Source: Chamaecrista fasciculata (taxonomy: Eukaryota; Streptophyta; Magnoliopsida; Fabales; Fabaceae). From it: a stretch of 64,000 nt of DNA. The stretch's first letter is position 1; every line of letters begins with the position of its first letter. Of the stretch, positions 11,585 through 24,875 are shown one piece after another. The position numbers and the translations under genes are program-made. The stretch covers positions 1 through 64,000 of the forward strand of contig QANZ01033839.1 of the NCBI GenBank assembly GCA_003254925.1, written 5' to 3'. The notes under the pieces were generated by a model. It was not told the origin of the DNA. It ran no database searches and saw only the letters and a list, made by a program, of their open reading frames with translations.

Positions 11585-12670
11585 GGATGGTAATTTTGAC
11601 TAATTTTGAGGGTATCTATCTAATTTCATTCATAAAAAAATATTCGATACACGTTGAATACTGAATTTTAGATAGGATACGAGTAGGAAAAAAAATCATA
11701 TATCGGGTGGGTATAAATATTATCTTACCTATCCTATATCTATATGAAATGAACGCATAGTTAAATTAGGAGTAACAAACTCAACCCAAAACTTATCAAC
11801 CCAACCAACCCAATCAATCTAATACAACATTAACCAACTCAACTCATTTAAATAATGAGTCAAGATAGATTGGGTCAAAAGTTGACCCACTAAAATTTGG
11901 GTTGGATTGGGCCAATTTATCATTTATCCAACCCAATCCAAATTTGTGCCAAAACTATGAGTTTGATAGATGGTGAGAATATAAATTTCACAAATTTTTC
12001 AAAAATTTACAAACAAATGTCCCTGGATCATGATATTTGAGGACTAAAATAAAAACTATAAAACAATTTTGAGGTTAAAACGTAATTTTGGGAAAATATG
12101 AAAAAGTGGAAATTGCAGATTAGTTTGAAATATGAAAAATGAAGAAAACTTAGTCCTAAATCTGAATAATTTAAAAATTATCCTTATTAATTAATTTACA
12201 AATTAATTAATTAATATTTAATTTTATTAAATAATTTAATTATTAAATATGTTGAATAATATAAATATTTTAAGATGAATTTATGGATTAGATTGGATCA
12301 ACCTTTAATCTTATATGACTCACTCATGACATATTTAATAAATATAAATGAGTCATAAATAGGTCAATGACCCAAGAACCCAACCCAAAACCAAAACCAA
12401 CCAAAGTCAACCATTTGCCACCCCTAATTAAAATATTCGATATTCGATACTCTATTATATATAAATATTTTTTATTTTTATTTAATTTATTTTAATTAAC
12501 GGATATAGAGTATCGAATATTATATATATATCATCCAATTTTCAAATTATAATATCATATTTATATCTATTATTTTTTAGTATTTCAGATATCAGATAGA
12601 GTATAGTGCTAATGATATGTGAAAATAAATTGATATAAATACGAAGAGTGATAAAAACATCGAATACCTT
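11585..12670. repeat. GGATATCC-type repeat split by a second element
   Basis: The outer parts (11585-11765 and 12430-12670) resemble the repeat at 5390-6005: GAATACTGAATTTTAGATAGGATACGAG and GGGTGGGTATAAATATT on the left, CGATATTCGATACTCTATT and ATATAGAGTATCGAATATT on the right. Between them lies the AACCCAACC-rich element listed separately. Borders are approximate. Confidence 0.45.
11767..12428. mobile_element. hAT-like non-autonomous element (tentative)
   Basis: The ends are TAGGAGTAACAAACTCAACC at the left and GCCACCCCTA at the right, matching as imperfect inverted repeats (TAGGxGTxxCAAA). Internally it is rich in AACCCAACC on one side and TTGGGTTGG on the other (11760-11960 against 12290-12420), typical of plant hAT-type MITEs with TAGGGGTGGCAAA termini. 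No 8-bp duplication could be confirmed because the flanks are simple AT sequence. Confidence 0.5.
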
Positions 12671-14690
12671 ATCCGTTATCATCTCTAAAGAAGACCCTGT
12701 GAGACCCACGTGTCCTAACTTTGCAACAAGGATATTCCAAGTGGGGCCCATAGTGGAGCTTCTTCTTTGTTCTTGTGGGTACTTGTCATTCATGTATTAA
12801 CAGCCAATGCCTCCCATTGAACTTGCAGTATAGAGTTCTTGCATGTACAGACTGAGACTTTGTTAGGACATGAAGCAACATGAAGAAATCAAAATGTGCC
12901 CTACATTATCTGCATTTTTGGAGCTAAGGCTAATGAGTCATGAATTGAAGCTCCCATTCTCCAACATTATATACATTATTATTAATATTACTTCTTGGAA
13001 CCCACTTCTTTATGAGAAAAAGAAGTCTGTCTCCTTCGATAGGTCAATAACAATTAACAATAATATTATTACTCTCTGATTCTGAAAACTACTAGCTATT
13101 ACTCACTCCCCATTCAGAATGGGTGGTGAGATTTTAGCTTTAGAAAAGAACTAGTCATCAATTAGGAAAGCATCCATAACATTCTCTTGGCCAAGAGATT
13201 GAGATTATATCTGCCAATAAAGTCCAACATAATTGATAGATAACTAAATTCTCTAAGGAGTCGCTTGTATAAAAAACACTTTATTGATACACCATGTTTC
13301 AAAAAAATTAGCCTATATTAGTTGGAGAATATCACCTGGCTCTTAAATTAGCCTATACAGAAAGCCACTGCATTTGTCAGTTTAATATCTATGTTCTTCA
13401 ATACTCTGTTTTGAACTAAATTTTATATAATTGAGCTTCAAAAAAGAAAAAAACAGAGTTTCAAACCGAAACCATAACTGCTTCTGATTTTGTAGAACAG
13501 TTAAAACACAAAATTAGATTTAACAACTTGAAATAATGAAATTCCACTTCTGATTGGTTTATCACGTAAAGATATATATATATATATATATATATAAATC
13601 TATTCTGCTTTAAACTAATAGTATTTCCGTGTAAACTTGTACCAGTTACTTTCCAATGGCTTTCACTGTATCAGAAGGTAAACATTAGATAACACACACA
13701 AACTTGAAGAGAAAATTGGAATATTTCTAAAAAAAAAAAGCATCCTGTCACTAGGAAAATGGAGGACAAACGGCTACAATTAACTTGTGGCCAGAAAAAA
13801 AACTTATGCAGCTCCCTATCTATAAAAGTATGTAAATTATGACTCATGAATGGTGAAGATCCAATTTCTCTAATTTATCGCCATCATTCATCTTTTTCTC
13901 TCCTTTTTCCTGTCATTTTTACTCGTATTTCACATAACTCAGTCATATTATGCTTTAGCATGAGATACATGTAAGAATAGATCATTATCCAACACTTTTT
14001 TTTTTTTCAGTTAAAGGACACTTTTTTTTTTTGAATAAAAAAGGACACAATATTAACTCATACAGAACAAATCTATTACACTACAATTTAATTAAAGAAC
14101 ATAACAGTCAGTGCATATTTTTATTTTGGCAACCAAAAAAGAAAGCACTTATTTTTCTACTTATTTATAAGGAATCCTGGGCAAATGAATTGAGATCTTT
14201 GAAACCAGCTACATATAGATCTGAAATCTCAGAAATGGGGAAATGAATGTAAAAAAGAATACAACTAACTAATAAGGAAATGGGGGTAGAAATAGCATAT
14301 AATGCCTTCCAGTTCAACAGGTGCTTTTCTCCAATGCTCCCTATGGAAAAAAGTTCTACAGATTTACAAGTACCAGGTTCTTTTTCCAACAGCCCACTTT
14401 ATCTCTGAATCCATATGCACAAGTTTGCCAAATGCAAATATTGAATCTGCCCTCTCCAATCCAAAGGAAATACTTGCCAGACTTTAGTGACTGAACCGAT
14501 CACTGAGAAGATTTCCTACAAGAAATTAATTTATAAGAACAGATTGTATCAGGAGACCATCCCATAACAATAACACTTGGAGAAAGATAAATACAGGTCA
14601 TCCTTGTGCTTAAACCAAAATTAATTTTATATGAAGCACAAAATACTTCAGTTTGAATGGCAGTTGTTGTGTTTGGCATGTGTCCATATC
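12671..14690. other. intergenic region between the small gene and the epimerase gene
   Basis: No gene recognised. A (TA)12 tract is at 13572-13596. The part nearest 15267 may hold the 3' UTR of the minus-strand epimerase gene, but no polyadenylation site could be fixed. Confidence 0.4.
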
Positions 14691-14699
14691 CAACAAGCA

Positions 14700-15015
14700 C
14701 ATGATACAATGTGACACATGCTCAACACGTCCATGAATGTGAAATTTTGAAATAATCTTTTCTTTTTATGTCGCTATGATGCAGTAAAAAATAGAAAAAA
14801 AATTGACACATAACATATTTCAAGAATAGAAATTATGAATTTTGAAAATTTCATCAAATTTATGGATATTTAATTGTCTCTTCATTTTTCGTATACTATT
14901 GTAATTACAATATATATACACGTATATGTTGTATCATGCTATGTAATTTCAAGAATTTAATGTGTAGGTGTGTCCATGTCTATGTCGTATCTCGTATCAC
15001 GTATCTATGTCAATG
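14700..15015. mobile_element. GTGTCCGACAC-family MITE-like repeat, copy 2
   Basis: Motif order matches the copies at 4157 and 40040: ACACATGCTCAACACGTCC at the left, an AT-rich middle with GACACATAACATATTT and ATAGAAATTATGAATTTT, then ATGTTGTATCATGCTATGTAATTT and GTGTAGGTGTGTCCATGTC at the right. Non-coding. Confidence 0.5.
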
Positions 15016-15266
15016 TTTGTGGTTCATATTTACACAATTAAGTAACTTTTATTTTTCTTATAAAACTTCTTACGAAGTCCACCAGCAGGAAAAGAAAATC
15101 TTGTTTAATCATTATAAAAGTTTTGTATTATTTTGATATTTGTTTTATTACCCCAATGATATATTCATTGACAAACAATATACCTGTAGAACTAAAGAAA
15201 TCATCAAAGTATGTATTTAACATACTTGACAAGCAAGAGATAAACATGATAAACACTTCTCCTAAT

Positions 15267-18200
15267 TCATACGTACTGACCAGCCATACTTGTAAGTACT
15301 TTTTGAGGATCAAGTTGACCACTGCAATAACTGGAAGCGACAATGGATATTTCCTGTCTCCCTTTCCATTCTTCTCCAGGCTTGAGTGTGATTGCTTTTT
15401 CTATAGAAGCAGGCTGAACACATAGCATATGTTTGTACTCATCATCCCCAAAATCAGGTAAAATCTTCGCTTTCTTGTCCCATGGATTCCATACCACTGC
15501 AGAGAAAAATGACACTACTACTGACCATGGTACAAATTTGTTTTAAATGACATATGTAGACAAGTCCAGTTTCCTTATCCTAATAACAGCAGTTTTCGAT
15601 AATCAATATCCTCCCAAACAGTAGATAATATGATCAATTCAAACATATAACTTGAGAAGTAATTAATACAGAACATGCATGCCTGAGAGCTTATCTTTGG
15701 GTTTTTTTTCCCCCCTAAGACCTCTGCTCTAAACCTTCAGCAGAACCTCATATAACATTTTATTGTGATCCTAATGCTAAACTCACCTGCATCTGGAAGT
15801 CCATCTTTCCGCAATACATAAGTTCTCTTCCTTTCATGGTCTATGATAGCAATTTTTGTCGGTGTACCTAAGTATACTTTGTCGATCTTCAGCATCAAAA
15901 AAAAATGAACAGGTATCAAGCAACAGTAGTTGACCCAATACATTATAAAAATCCATCAAACCAATTCAGTGATCGATTATACTAACTTCAGACTCGAAGG
16001 TTATTGCATCCCCTTGTTCAGTAAAACGCTCTCTGTTCTTCAAGTTGTCCAGATAATCCAGTGTCTCAAGCCCTTCTACCCGCACTTCACTAAACATAAG
16101 GAATATGATAGTTAGCATGCAAATTTTGCATGTCACAAATCTAAGAGCAATACAGTGCATCTATAAATTAGACAAAGCTAAATCCAAACAGCACTACTTA
16201 GATAAATATAGCTTAGCTGTATATCCAAGTGATAGAATGTTTAGGACTTAGGTATCTAAAATTTGTTCTCAATAATATGCTATGGTTCCAAATTTCCAAC
16301 AACTTCATAACTACATTTTATTTATTTTTTTTCTTTTTGGCATCAATGTTGAGATTTTAATCTTTAAATGAGAATTCAATTCTGGAATAAACCCATTTCC
16401 TGACTGCTACAATACCAAATGACAGCAAATATTTTTGAATTTGAAAGCAAAAGACCAACATACTGAAGGGGAGAAAAGAGCAAGTATGTTGCTTTGTCGA
16501 TCAGAAATCTCACATATCACACAGTACTTGGAAAGAAAACTTATATTGAACATTAGCATCCCAAAGCCTAAAATGCCTTGTGAGTCAAATGCTATAGAAA
16601 TTAAAAAATTAAAACAAAATAAATGGCGTTTGTGGTGAGTAAGCATATATCTTAATAGCAATTGACCCCACCAATTCAAGGAAATAGAGCAGTGTTGGAG
16701 CCATATACAATTCCGACTAAGATAAACAGAAACAATATCTCTTATCACTTAAAATAAAATCAAACAATAACCATCACCAAAGGCATCCCCATGTATGGTT
16801 AATTTTCACTAGCTGATGCAGAAACACTGAGATTGTTTAAGTCATAGTATTATATTATAAAATAGTGTGTACCGAGAAAACGGTGTTCTGCAGGGATAAA
16901 AAACAGAAGAGAGGAACAACAGGAAGGCGACATAGTCTTAGTAGGAAATTAATAAAATATGTGTAGGTATATCCAAGAACAAAATAAACCTGATATCAGT
17001 AACAGAAAAATATGTGTTATAGGCAAATGTGAAGGTAAATGATTTCCCATCTGTATTAGTATTTCGAATGCGGGATGTCAGCATCAAATCTCCGGCAGGT
17101 CCCAAAGTTATCCTTAGGCGAAACTCATATCTGCAAAATATTACAATATTGTAATTCCTTTATCTAAGTTACTTAACAGAAAGATAAAAATGAGAGTAAG
17201 ACAGAAACAGAGTGTTAGAATATAGAACTCCTAGTTATTGAGATTCAAAATTGTAAAGTTAAAACACAAAATTTCTTATATGGCAATGTCATAAATTATC
17301 CAAAATAAAAATACAACAGAACTTGTTAAGACAGGCATCATCCCCTTTTTGTGAGGCAGAAAAAATGAAAAAGAAACAGCTGAAAGGAATTGCACAAAAT
17401 GTCTATTAGGAATAGTTATAATAATACTTATTAGAGTAACTCAAGTACCTGTGTGGCCAAGTCTTTGCATCTTCTTCAGAGTTCTTAAGAATCAAATCAA
17501 TGAAAGCCCTATAGTTGCTAGTTGTTGAAAATGGTGGGGGATTAGGATCTAAGGTCCAAAACTTGTTCCTTGCAAATCCATGTTGTTCGAGAACGCCATG
17601 ATTTGAGAACTGCATATTGAGAAGTGAGTAATTAAAGAAACACAACAGAGAGAAAGAAAAATGTGGAAGCTAAAGAAGATAGACTTACTTGAGGGAAACA
17701 TATAGGAATGCCTCCACGTATGGACTTCGGAGGCTTGAAATTAGCCTGCAAGGATCAAGCAAAAACAGGTATGGTGAATAAAAGAGTTCTAGCATAGTTT
17801 TGTAAGATATTAAACTCATGACACATAATAAAGTATCAACACCAAACTCAAGATGGAACAGAACTCGATCTGTTCCTCTTATATCCGGTACCTAACAGCA
17901 TTCTACAATAGAATTCAATGTCAGAACTATGGTTTGGCTCCCTCACTGGTTCTGTCTCTCTTCATCTCTCCCATGTCTATCTGTCCAATTCTCTATATAT
18001 CTCTCCATCCATCAGTCTTCTATGTCTAATGATAGTAACTTTCTAACACAAAGTCGTCAAGTTTTGGCATATGCATTGCCTTTCTGGTTTCCAGACAAAA
18101 GATATTGATCAAATATCAAACCCCTCCCCCCAATCTATGATTTGCATTCATGACACACGTGAAAGAAAGAAAGTTCCATTGGAACACCATTTTAACCTAA

Positions 18201-19388
18201 ATCCAAGGGGATCCAAATGTCAAGAAAAATCTAAAACAAGCAAAAGCGCTCCACAATGATAAAATTTCATACCTTACTACTTACAAAGAGCAGTTCTTCT
18301 CCAAGTTCATTCTTCCAAGATGTAACTTGGCCCCCATATAGATATACCTGGTTCAAACAAAAGGGTTCCAGTAAGAGGAAAATTGTTACAAAAAGACTTG
18401 TAGGAAAAGAAATGAAAAATAACAACAAAAACCATAGTTCTGAATGATGACATAAAATTACAAGCATTAAATCCAAAATCAAAGTTGCAGCAAAGAGCAC
18501 TAAAATTTTAAGTTATATAACATTAAACAGAAAGAATCTTGATAGATATGAAGAAAGCAAAGATAAATTATCAAGTTTAAGGATGATAACTTTCCATCGT
18601 AGTGGCAAGAATGCAAGTTCACAGTGATAACCATTATTATGTTTAATCATTAAACGAAAGATCTATAAACTCTTGACTGCCCAAAGGAAGAAACATCTAG
18701 AATGAAATTTATTCTTCCCCGTCTTAGTTAATTTATTTTTCCATGAGGAATATCTTTATTCAAAGAATTAAAAGACAATACTCACTTACTACACAAGACA
18801 GGCCAGCGGTAAATCTTGAAATTGAAACTCAATGGCATATTCCAACTATCAAAAACTGAAAAAGTTCTTGAATCATAAACTATCATTTCAAGAATGTAGC
18901 GGCCTAAAAACATAATGGCGCCCTAAAGATGGCGCTCAGAGCACACGAATTAGCTCGACGAGCGATTGTCTCGTCTCATCTCGTCTCGTCCGTCACATCC
19001 ATTATCAAGAAAACGACAACTGCAGTAATAATCGATAAATTTATAAAATCCAACGCAGAGTGAGCACAGCACGGTTTGGTTTCCAAACTCCGCTGATCTC
19101 AGAGTGAGAATACGAAAAGTGAAAATGCATGATTGGAGAAACGATCACAACAACCATCCGAGAAAGTAGCAGAACCGAACGGAAATGCAGAAATGCAGAA
19201 ATGCGACTAGGGAATCGGGTGATCGAGAGGATGGAAGTGAAGAACAACAAAATGTGAAAAAGTTCGCAAGAGATCAGAGAGGAAGCGATTGATACCTCAG
19301 CAGAAAATCCACGAATTTCTCTGAGAATGATCTTCTCGAGGCCATTGATGCCCACACACTGCTCTACATACACCATTTCTTTTGACAT
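15267..19388 (-). CDS. putative glucose-6-phosphate 1-epimerase (D-hexose-6-phosphate mutarotase family), eight exons
   Basis: Exons on -, in order: 19388-19296, 18347-18273, 17745-17689, 17609-17449, 17130-16990, 16089-15987, 15886-15787, 15496-15267. All junctions are GT/AG and the phases agree, giving 960 nt and 319 residues, normal for plant members. Relatives interconvert the alpha and beta anomers of glucose-6-phosphate. Visible family blocks are YLYGGQVTSWKNELGEELLF (33-52), the GGIPICFPQ segment (67-75), EQHGFARNKFW (83-93), VEGLETLDYLDNLK (about 179-192), VVWNPWDKKAK (from 244) and KHMLCVQPASIEKAITLKPG with its conserved Glu. No transit or signal peptide is evident, so a cytosolic site is likely. 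Oddity: the family motif AYHTYF reads AYNTYF here, with Asn at 167 (codon at 17016-17018) where a catalytic His is expected. ATG 19386-19388 starts MSKEMVYVEQ; the in-frame sequence just upstream has no ATG. Gene identity is strong; enzymatic activity is uncertain because of Asn167. Confidence 0.9.
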
Positions 19389-19402
19389 CTTCGCTACACA
19401 CA

Positions 19403-19431
19403 CTCTCTCTCTTCTCTCTCTCTCTCTCGCT
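19403..19431. repeat. (CT)n tract at the 5' leader of the epimerase gene
   Basis: CT-rich run on +, so GA-rich on the coding strand, 15 bp upstream of the ATG. Confidence 0.6.
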
Positions 19432-19654
19432 CGCTCTTCTTTCTTCTTTCTCCCTCCAACGCAGACAACAATTTCCCTTGAAACTTTTGGAAGCGTATAT
19501 TGTATATTCAGGTATATATAGTACGTGGAGCGAGAATGAAAGAGGAAGGGAGTAATCTAGATTATGTTAATGTTAATTAATTAAGATTTAAGGGAATTAG
19601 GTGCTATTATAAACTTTCTAAATTCTAAGGAGTGAACAGCCAATAATAAGAAGA

Positions 19655-20168
19655 GGAAACCTACTATTTGGTCTCTCCTTTTTCCCGGTTTCAACTATTT
19701 GGTCCTTGCATTTTTTGAAATAGATTATTTGATCTTTCAAAAATTACAAATGTCAACTCGTTAGTTCGCTTAACCTATCTTCATTATTAACATTGATGAC
19801 CTGGTCGTTAAGTGCACATGTAACACGTTAAATTATTTAACTATTTGAGACCACCTAGAGTTTGAGATTTGAGAATGCTTCAATAGTTTATGTTTTATGG
19901 AAGCTTCACGTGTAATACAAATATTTGGGTTTGACTCAATTTTAGGTCGATTTGATTGGTTTAGGTGACTAAGATGCCAAAGTGGCATTTTACAATGTCA
20001 TTTATAAGCATTTAACGTCCACATCATCAAGTAGTTTAACAGATTCTAACTGAGAGACTAAATAGTTGATGATTATGATAAATGAGGGACTGAGTAGTCC
20101 ATTTCAATAAATGAGAGACCAAATAGTTGACTCAGTAAAAAAAAAACCAAATAATAAGTTTCTTCTAA
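19655..20168. mobile_element. TIR element upstream of the epimerase gene
   Basis: The left end GGAAACCTACTATTTGGTCTC, with GGTTTCAACTATTTGGTCC and TTGAAATAGATTATTTGATC, is mirrored at the right by GGGACTGAGTAGTCCATTTC, GAGAGACCAAATAGTTGAC and CCAAATAATAAGTTTC. Arms of roughly 120 bp fold back around a non-coding middle. No clear target duplication. It starts about 270 bp upstream of the ATG, so it could overlap promoter sequence. Confidence 0.6.
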
Positions 20169-20169
20169 T

Positions 20170-20727
20170 AAGAAAGACAAATGTATATATAAAAAAAGAA
20201 AATAAATTCAAATTAGAATAAAAGGAAAATTTTTTTTTTTAAGTAATAGCTAATCTCTTCATTGGCTTGCAGGTACCTTGATGAGTGGAACAACTGGCCT
20301 AAAATTTAAGAGCCTGTTTGATTGGCATGTTTCCATTTTTATTAAAAACAAAAAATATGGCTAAAAATGTATTTTGTACAGTTTCTTTAAAAATATTTTT
20401 TGAAAATATTTCCTGAAATAAACTAAGAAAGGAAACCTAAAAGAGATGTTTCCGGTATTTTTAAAAACAAATTTTTAATATTTTGTAACTTTATGTAAAA
20501 ATAAACTATTTAATCATGTTAATGTTATCATTTAGTAATAATTAAACTTAAAAACATATAAAAGTTAATATTATTTAAATTAATATAATTTAAATATGAA
20601 TATAAATGATTTTTTACTTTATAAAATAAATATGTTTTATAAATATTTTAAATTTAAGAAAAATTTTAAAAATAAAAACGAGAAAGAAAACATGAAACAT
20701 TTTCTTAAATTAGAGACCCTAAATATT
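20170..20727. other. AT-rich intergenic DNA
   Basis: No gene or element recognised. Confidence 0.45.
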
Positions 20728-21073
20728 TAGCTAAAAACGGACAATCTTCTATCACTTGACTACACTTCTTAGCTTAATTAAATTTTTATAGGAACAAAAG
20801 GAAAATTATTGATAATTATTAAGTTGACATCATTAGGGAAAGACCCAATAAGTTTTTTCCTTGTTTTTTGCGAGTAAAACCATATGTTAAGAGAAAAAAT
20901 TAGCTAAAAACGGACAATCTTCTATCACTTGACTACACTTCTTAGCTTAATTAAATTTTTATAGGAACAAAAGGAAAATTATTGATAATTATTAAGTTGA
21001 CATCATTAGGGAAAGACCCAATAAGTTTTTTCCTTGTTTTTTGCGAGTAAAACCATATGTTAAGAGAAAAAAT
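20728..21073. repeat. perfect 173-bp tandem duplication
   Basis: Unit 1 (20728-20900) and unit 2 (20901-21073) read identically by eye, both starting TAGCTAAAAACGGACAATC and ending GTTAAGAGAAAAAAT. No inverted ends or coding content. The identity points to a very recent duplication, or to an assembly join. Confidence 0.95.
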
Positions 21074-21093
21074 CGATTGTAAAATACCTTCCT

Positions 21094-21112
21094 TATATAT
21101 ATATATATATAT
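21094..21112. repeat. (TA)n microsatellite
   Basis: Pure TA dinucleotide run shortly after the 173-bp duplication. Confidence 0.8.
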
Positions 21113-23568
21113 TGTAAAATAAATATTGAACTGTTAACTGTTAGTACGATTAAGAGTTACGATCGATAAAAATAAATAAATTTATTAGTAGTTCAATTAG
21201 ATTAAATTTAACTGACTCGTATAAAATTAATTAAAATCAAATCCGATCATGATCGATTGATCAGAATTAAAAATAGAAAATTGTCTTTGTTACTCAAAAG
21301 TTAATAAATAAATTTTTAAATGACTTTATTTATCATATCTCATGAACTAGCTTTGGTCGGGGCCATTACTTGGTTCAGGCAACTTTAGGTTGATGAATAC
21401 ACAAGGTGATCCTGCGATTTGAGTAATCTGGGTTGCTCAAGGATAACAATTAACTGAGTATTAGAGCGTACTTTGGAGAGCAATCTGGCGTGATCTTGCC
21501 ATTAATGCTCTGATGTTGATTGTGATCTTTGATTGATCTGATTGTGATCCTTGGCTCACACATTATTTCCTTATTTGTACAAGGCACCTTGATGGTGAAG
21601 ACCGGTCAAGGCAGAATCTGTGAATAGGATCTCTATGGATGATTGCCTTGATTGACTGCAAATCTAGATTGATCCCGGATTGATCCTCGATTGTTTCTTG
21701 ATTGCTTATGGAATTTTTTTCTTATTCCTCATGCTTCTTTTCCCTAGTGGCGCTCACGCTCCTTATCACATTAGGCGTTCTTGGCCTCGTAGGGCGTTCT
21801 TGCCCTTAGGAGACTCTTTGTGGGCCAGTAACATGTTGGGCATAGGGCACCATTTGTCATTTGGGCCTCTTAATTATTGGACCTATTATCAATATCTTTT
21901 AGTTATATTTTGGATTTCACTATTAACAATGAAAAATTTTAAAATGTATCATTTGTTTAATACTTATTCTTATTAATGTGAATTCAAATGTAGATTATAA
22001 TATGGAATTATAAATTAGAATTTGATTCTTACCTAATAATATCTTATGTGAATGTTTATTACTTGAGTTATTTTAGTTTATAAATTATAAGTATATGTTA
22101 ATTGTAATGATTTCTTATTTATTACGATAACTTGGTTTTTATATGAAATTTCAATTTAAAAATATTAAATACGAGTAATGGGCCTCAATCCAATAGGTCC
22201 AACTCCCCCAACTCTTCTCTATGTTTGTTGTAATATCTCACAAGTTATTCTTGATGAGTCCTATTTTTGCTTAGTTATAATCATGAGCAAATTAGGTTAA
22301 ATCAAGTTTTAAAGTGAGTTTCAGACCAAAAAAGTAAAAAATTATGGAACATTGGTCCTAAACCCACTATTTAGGCTCAATTTGACATCATTTACTATTG
22401 ATCTTATCTGGTCAAAAAAATGACTTATCAAGAGTAACATGAAACTTTAAACTCATCGAATTTGGACTTGAAACAAGACATGTATGATTAACTTCGACCG
22501 TTTGATCATGAAACGAGCAGACCATTTTTGAACTCCAATTTGTCTAATTTGATGACAACCCCAATTGGATAAAGAAAAAACTTGGTAAAAGCAACACATA
22601 ACTTGAGACTTGTGGCATTCAAAATTGAAACAATGAGATATGGTCACTTCAATCATTGGGACCAAACAGTAAAATCTTTCAAAACTTATAGGATTAAAAT
22701 AGGAAAAAAAAAGAGCTTGATTGCAATTTATTCCAAAGATAAAAGAACTAAATGTGCACTTCCGCCTTTTAATTTTAACCTTTTAACATTTTTTTTCATC
22801 ATCATTTAGAAGAAATGTAAGATTGGAGGAATAAGGAGAGTTTTTTTTTTTTTTTAGGGTAAAATGCAAAAAAATGTGTTTGTAGTTTGACCTAATTATA
22901 GATTGGGGTCCTATAGTTCAAAAAATTGCAAATGAGTGTATTGTACTTCATTATGTTACTATAAAGAGGCCTTGAGGTATGTTTCCATAAAAACAAATTA
23001 TTAACAGAGAAGACCACATGAAGTGCACATGACTAAATAAGTAATTATTTTAAGACCAAGACTATTAATTTTCTATGTGTTTAACTTCTTATTTGTATGA
23101 GATAGGAACTTTGACGCAAAAATAAAAGTTTTGGGGTGATGAACGGAATTTCACCCTTGAAGTTTGAATACAAATATTGTGTTCTTTCTTCTATATATAT
23201 GTATGTGTGTGTGTATGTATATCTATATATATGCTTTTGTGGGTAAATTACGAAAATGGTCCATTTAACCCATTTATTTTTTTTGTGAGAAATCCATTTA
23301 GCCCATTTGCACCATAATACTACGTGATTCAAAAGTTTTTAAACAAATGGTATGTGATTTGTATGTTAGCATATTGGGCCCTTATTGCGGTTTACTTTCA
23401 TAAAGCAGCAAATGGTGCTTGAGGTGTATGTGGGTGAGTTAAAAATTCCATTATGATCCTTAATATTTGTCTTAAGTTTTGTTTTAATCCCTAACTTTTT
23501 TTATTCTATTTTAGTCCCTAATGTTTTTCAGAAATTTCACCCTTAACCATAAAACTTATTATATTTAA
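21113..23568. other. intergenic region without a recognised gene
   Basis: Open frames at 21680-21976 (+), 22453-22665 (-) and 22582-22809 (+) show no domain or splice context. 21340-21860 has a slightly higher GC content with TTGATTGATC-like phrases (possibly old repeat). 22855-22990 resembles one arm of a MITE (AGGGTAAAATGCAAAAAAATG). 23450-23530 has TTTTAGTCCCTAA-type arm text. Confidence 0.4.
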
Positions 23569-24875
23569 GGGTAAATCATACTTTGGAACCTTGTGGATTA
23601 GCCATGTTCCACTTTGGTATCCTACGGTTCAAAAAGTGGCATTTTAGTAACTTGTGGTATTCGTTGTCAACACTTTAGTACCCTAAGCTTTAATTTCGTT
23701 AAAAAACTAACAGAACGTGGCACTGAGGAAAAAAGGCTAAAATTATTGAAACATCCAAAAATATTTAAATCTTTTCAAAACAATCCTTAAAAATACAAAA
23801 TTCTAGAAATATAATTTCTTTACAAAATTTATTTTCCTGGATCCATTGCAATGAGCAGTTTCTGGATATGCAATTTATTTTAAAAAACTTTATCTCTATC
23901 AATTACTATTTCTTACTCGAAAGTGTTATATTACGCTGTCAAAATAAAAAGTCAAATGAAATTTTTAGTTACGTTTGCTTTCAAAGTTTTACTACAAGCT
24001 TATAAAAATATGTAAATCTCAAATATAAAAATTAAAGTTTTAAACTATCGGGTTTGCTAATTTCTGAAAATTCTAAATTAAAAACTTCTAATACTCACCT
24101 AAAACTAGCTTAAAAGTTCATGTGTACACCCCTATTCTCTACTTCTCATTAATTTCTAACTCCTCTAATCACCAAAGCATTCATGATATGTAGTGTGAGA
24201 TCTTAGAATTTTATATTGTAATTTTGGAGTCATCAAAGTAATATTAGAGGTCCTTAGTGTTTTAGATAGACTATTATTAAACTAATTTTAGGCGAGTATT
24301 AAAAGTTTTTAGTTTAGAATTTTCAAAAATTAGCAAACTCGATAGTTTAAAATTTTAATTGTTATATTTGATATCTATATATTTTATAAGCTTGCGGAAA
24401 AAAATTGAGAGGAAACAGAGTAAAAACTTTTCACTTGATTTCTTATTCTGACAATTTAATATAACACTTTCGAGTAAGAAATAATAATTAATAGAGATAA
24501 AGTTTTCAAAAACAAATTACATATCTAGAACCTACTCATCACAACGAATCCAACGAAATAAATTTTGTCAAGAAATTATATTTATAAAATTTTGTGTTTT
24601 TAAGGACTATTTTGAAGAGATTTAAATATTTCTTATTATTTAAGTAATTTCAACATCTTTTTCCTGCATCAAAATAGCATTTATCCTTGAAAAGTTGGTT
24701 AAAATTATGAAATAACTCCATCAGTGCCAAGTTCTGTTAATTTTCTAACATAATTAAAATTCAGAGTATCGAAATGTTAACATAGAATATTGTAGAGTGC
24801 TTGGATGTCACTTTTTGAACTACAGGGTGCCAAAATGAAATATAGCCAAACTATAAATACCAAAATGTAATTTTT
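23569..24875. mobile_element. large GGTACC-family foldback, Mutator-type
   Basis: The left end is GGGTAAATCATACTTTGGAA and the right end TACCAAAATGTAATTT. The whole 1.3 kb folds into two arms of about 600 bp: for example GTTTTAAACTATCGGGTTTGC at 24033-24053 faces GCAAACTCGATAGTTTAAAA at 24332-24351. The flanks TATATTTAA (23560-23568) and TATATTTTT (24876-24884) match at 7 of 9 positions, consistent with a worn 9-bp Mutator-type duplication. No coding sequence. The LINE begins immediately to the right. Confidence 0.75.

Noticed and set aside
21340-21976. Possible gene at 21680-21976 (+)
   Set aside because: No ATG context, domain or splice partners. The text has repeated TTGATTGATC phrases and looks like an old repeat.
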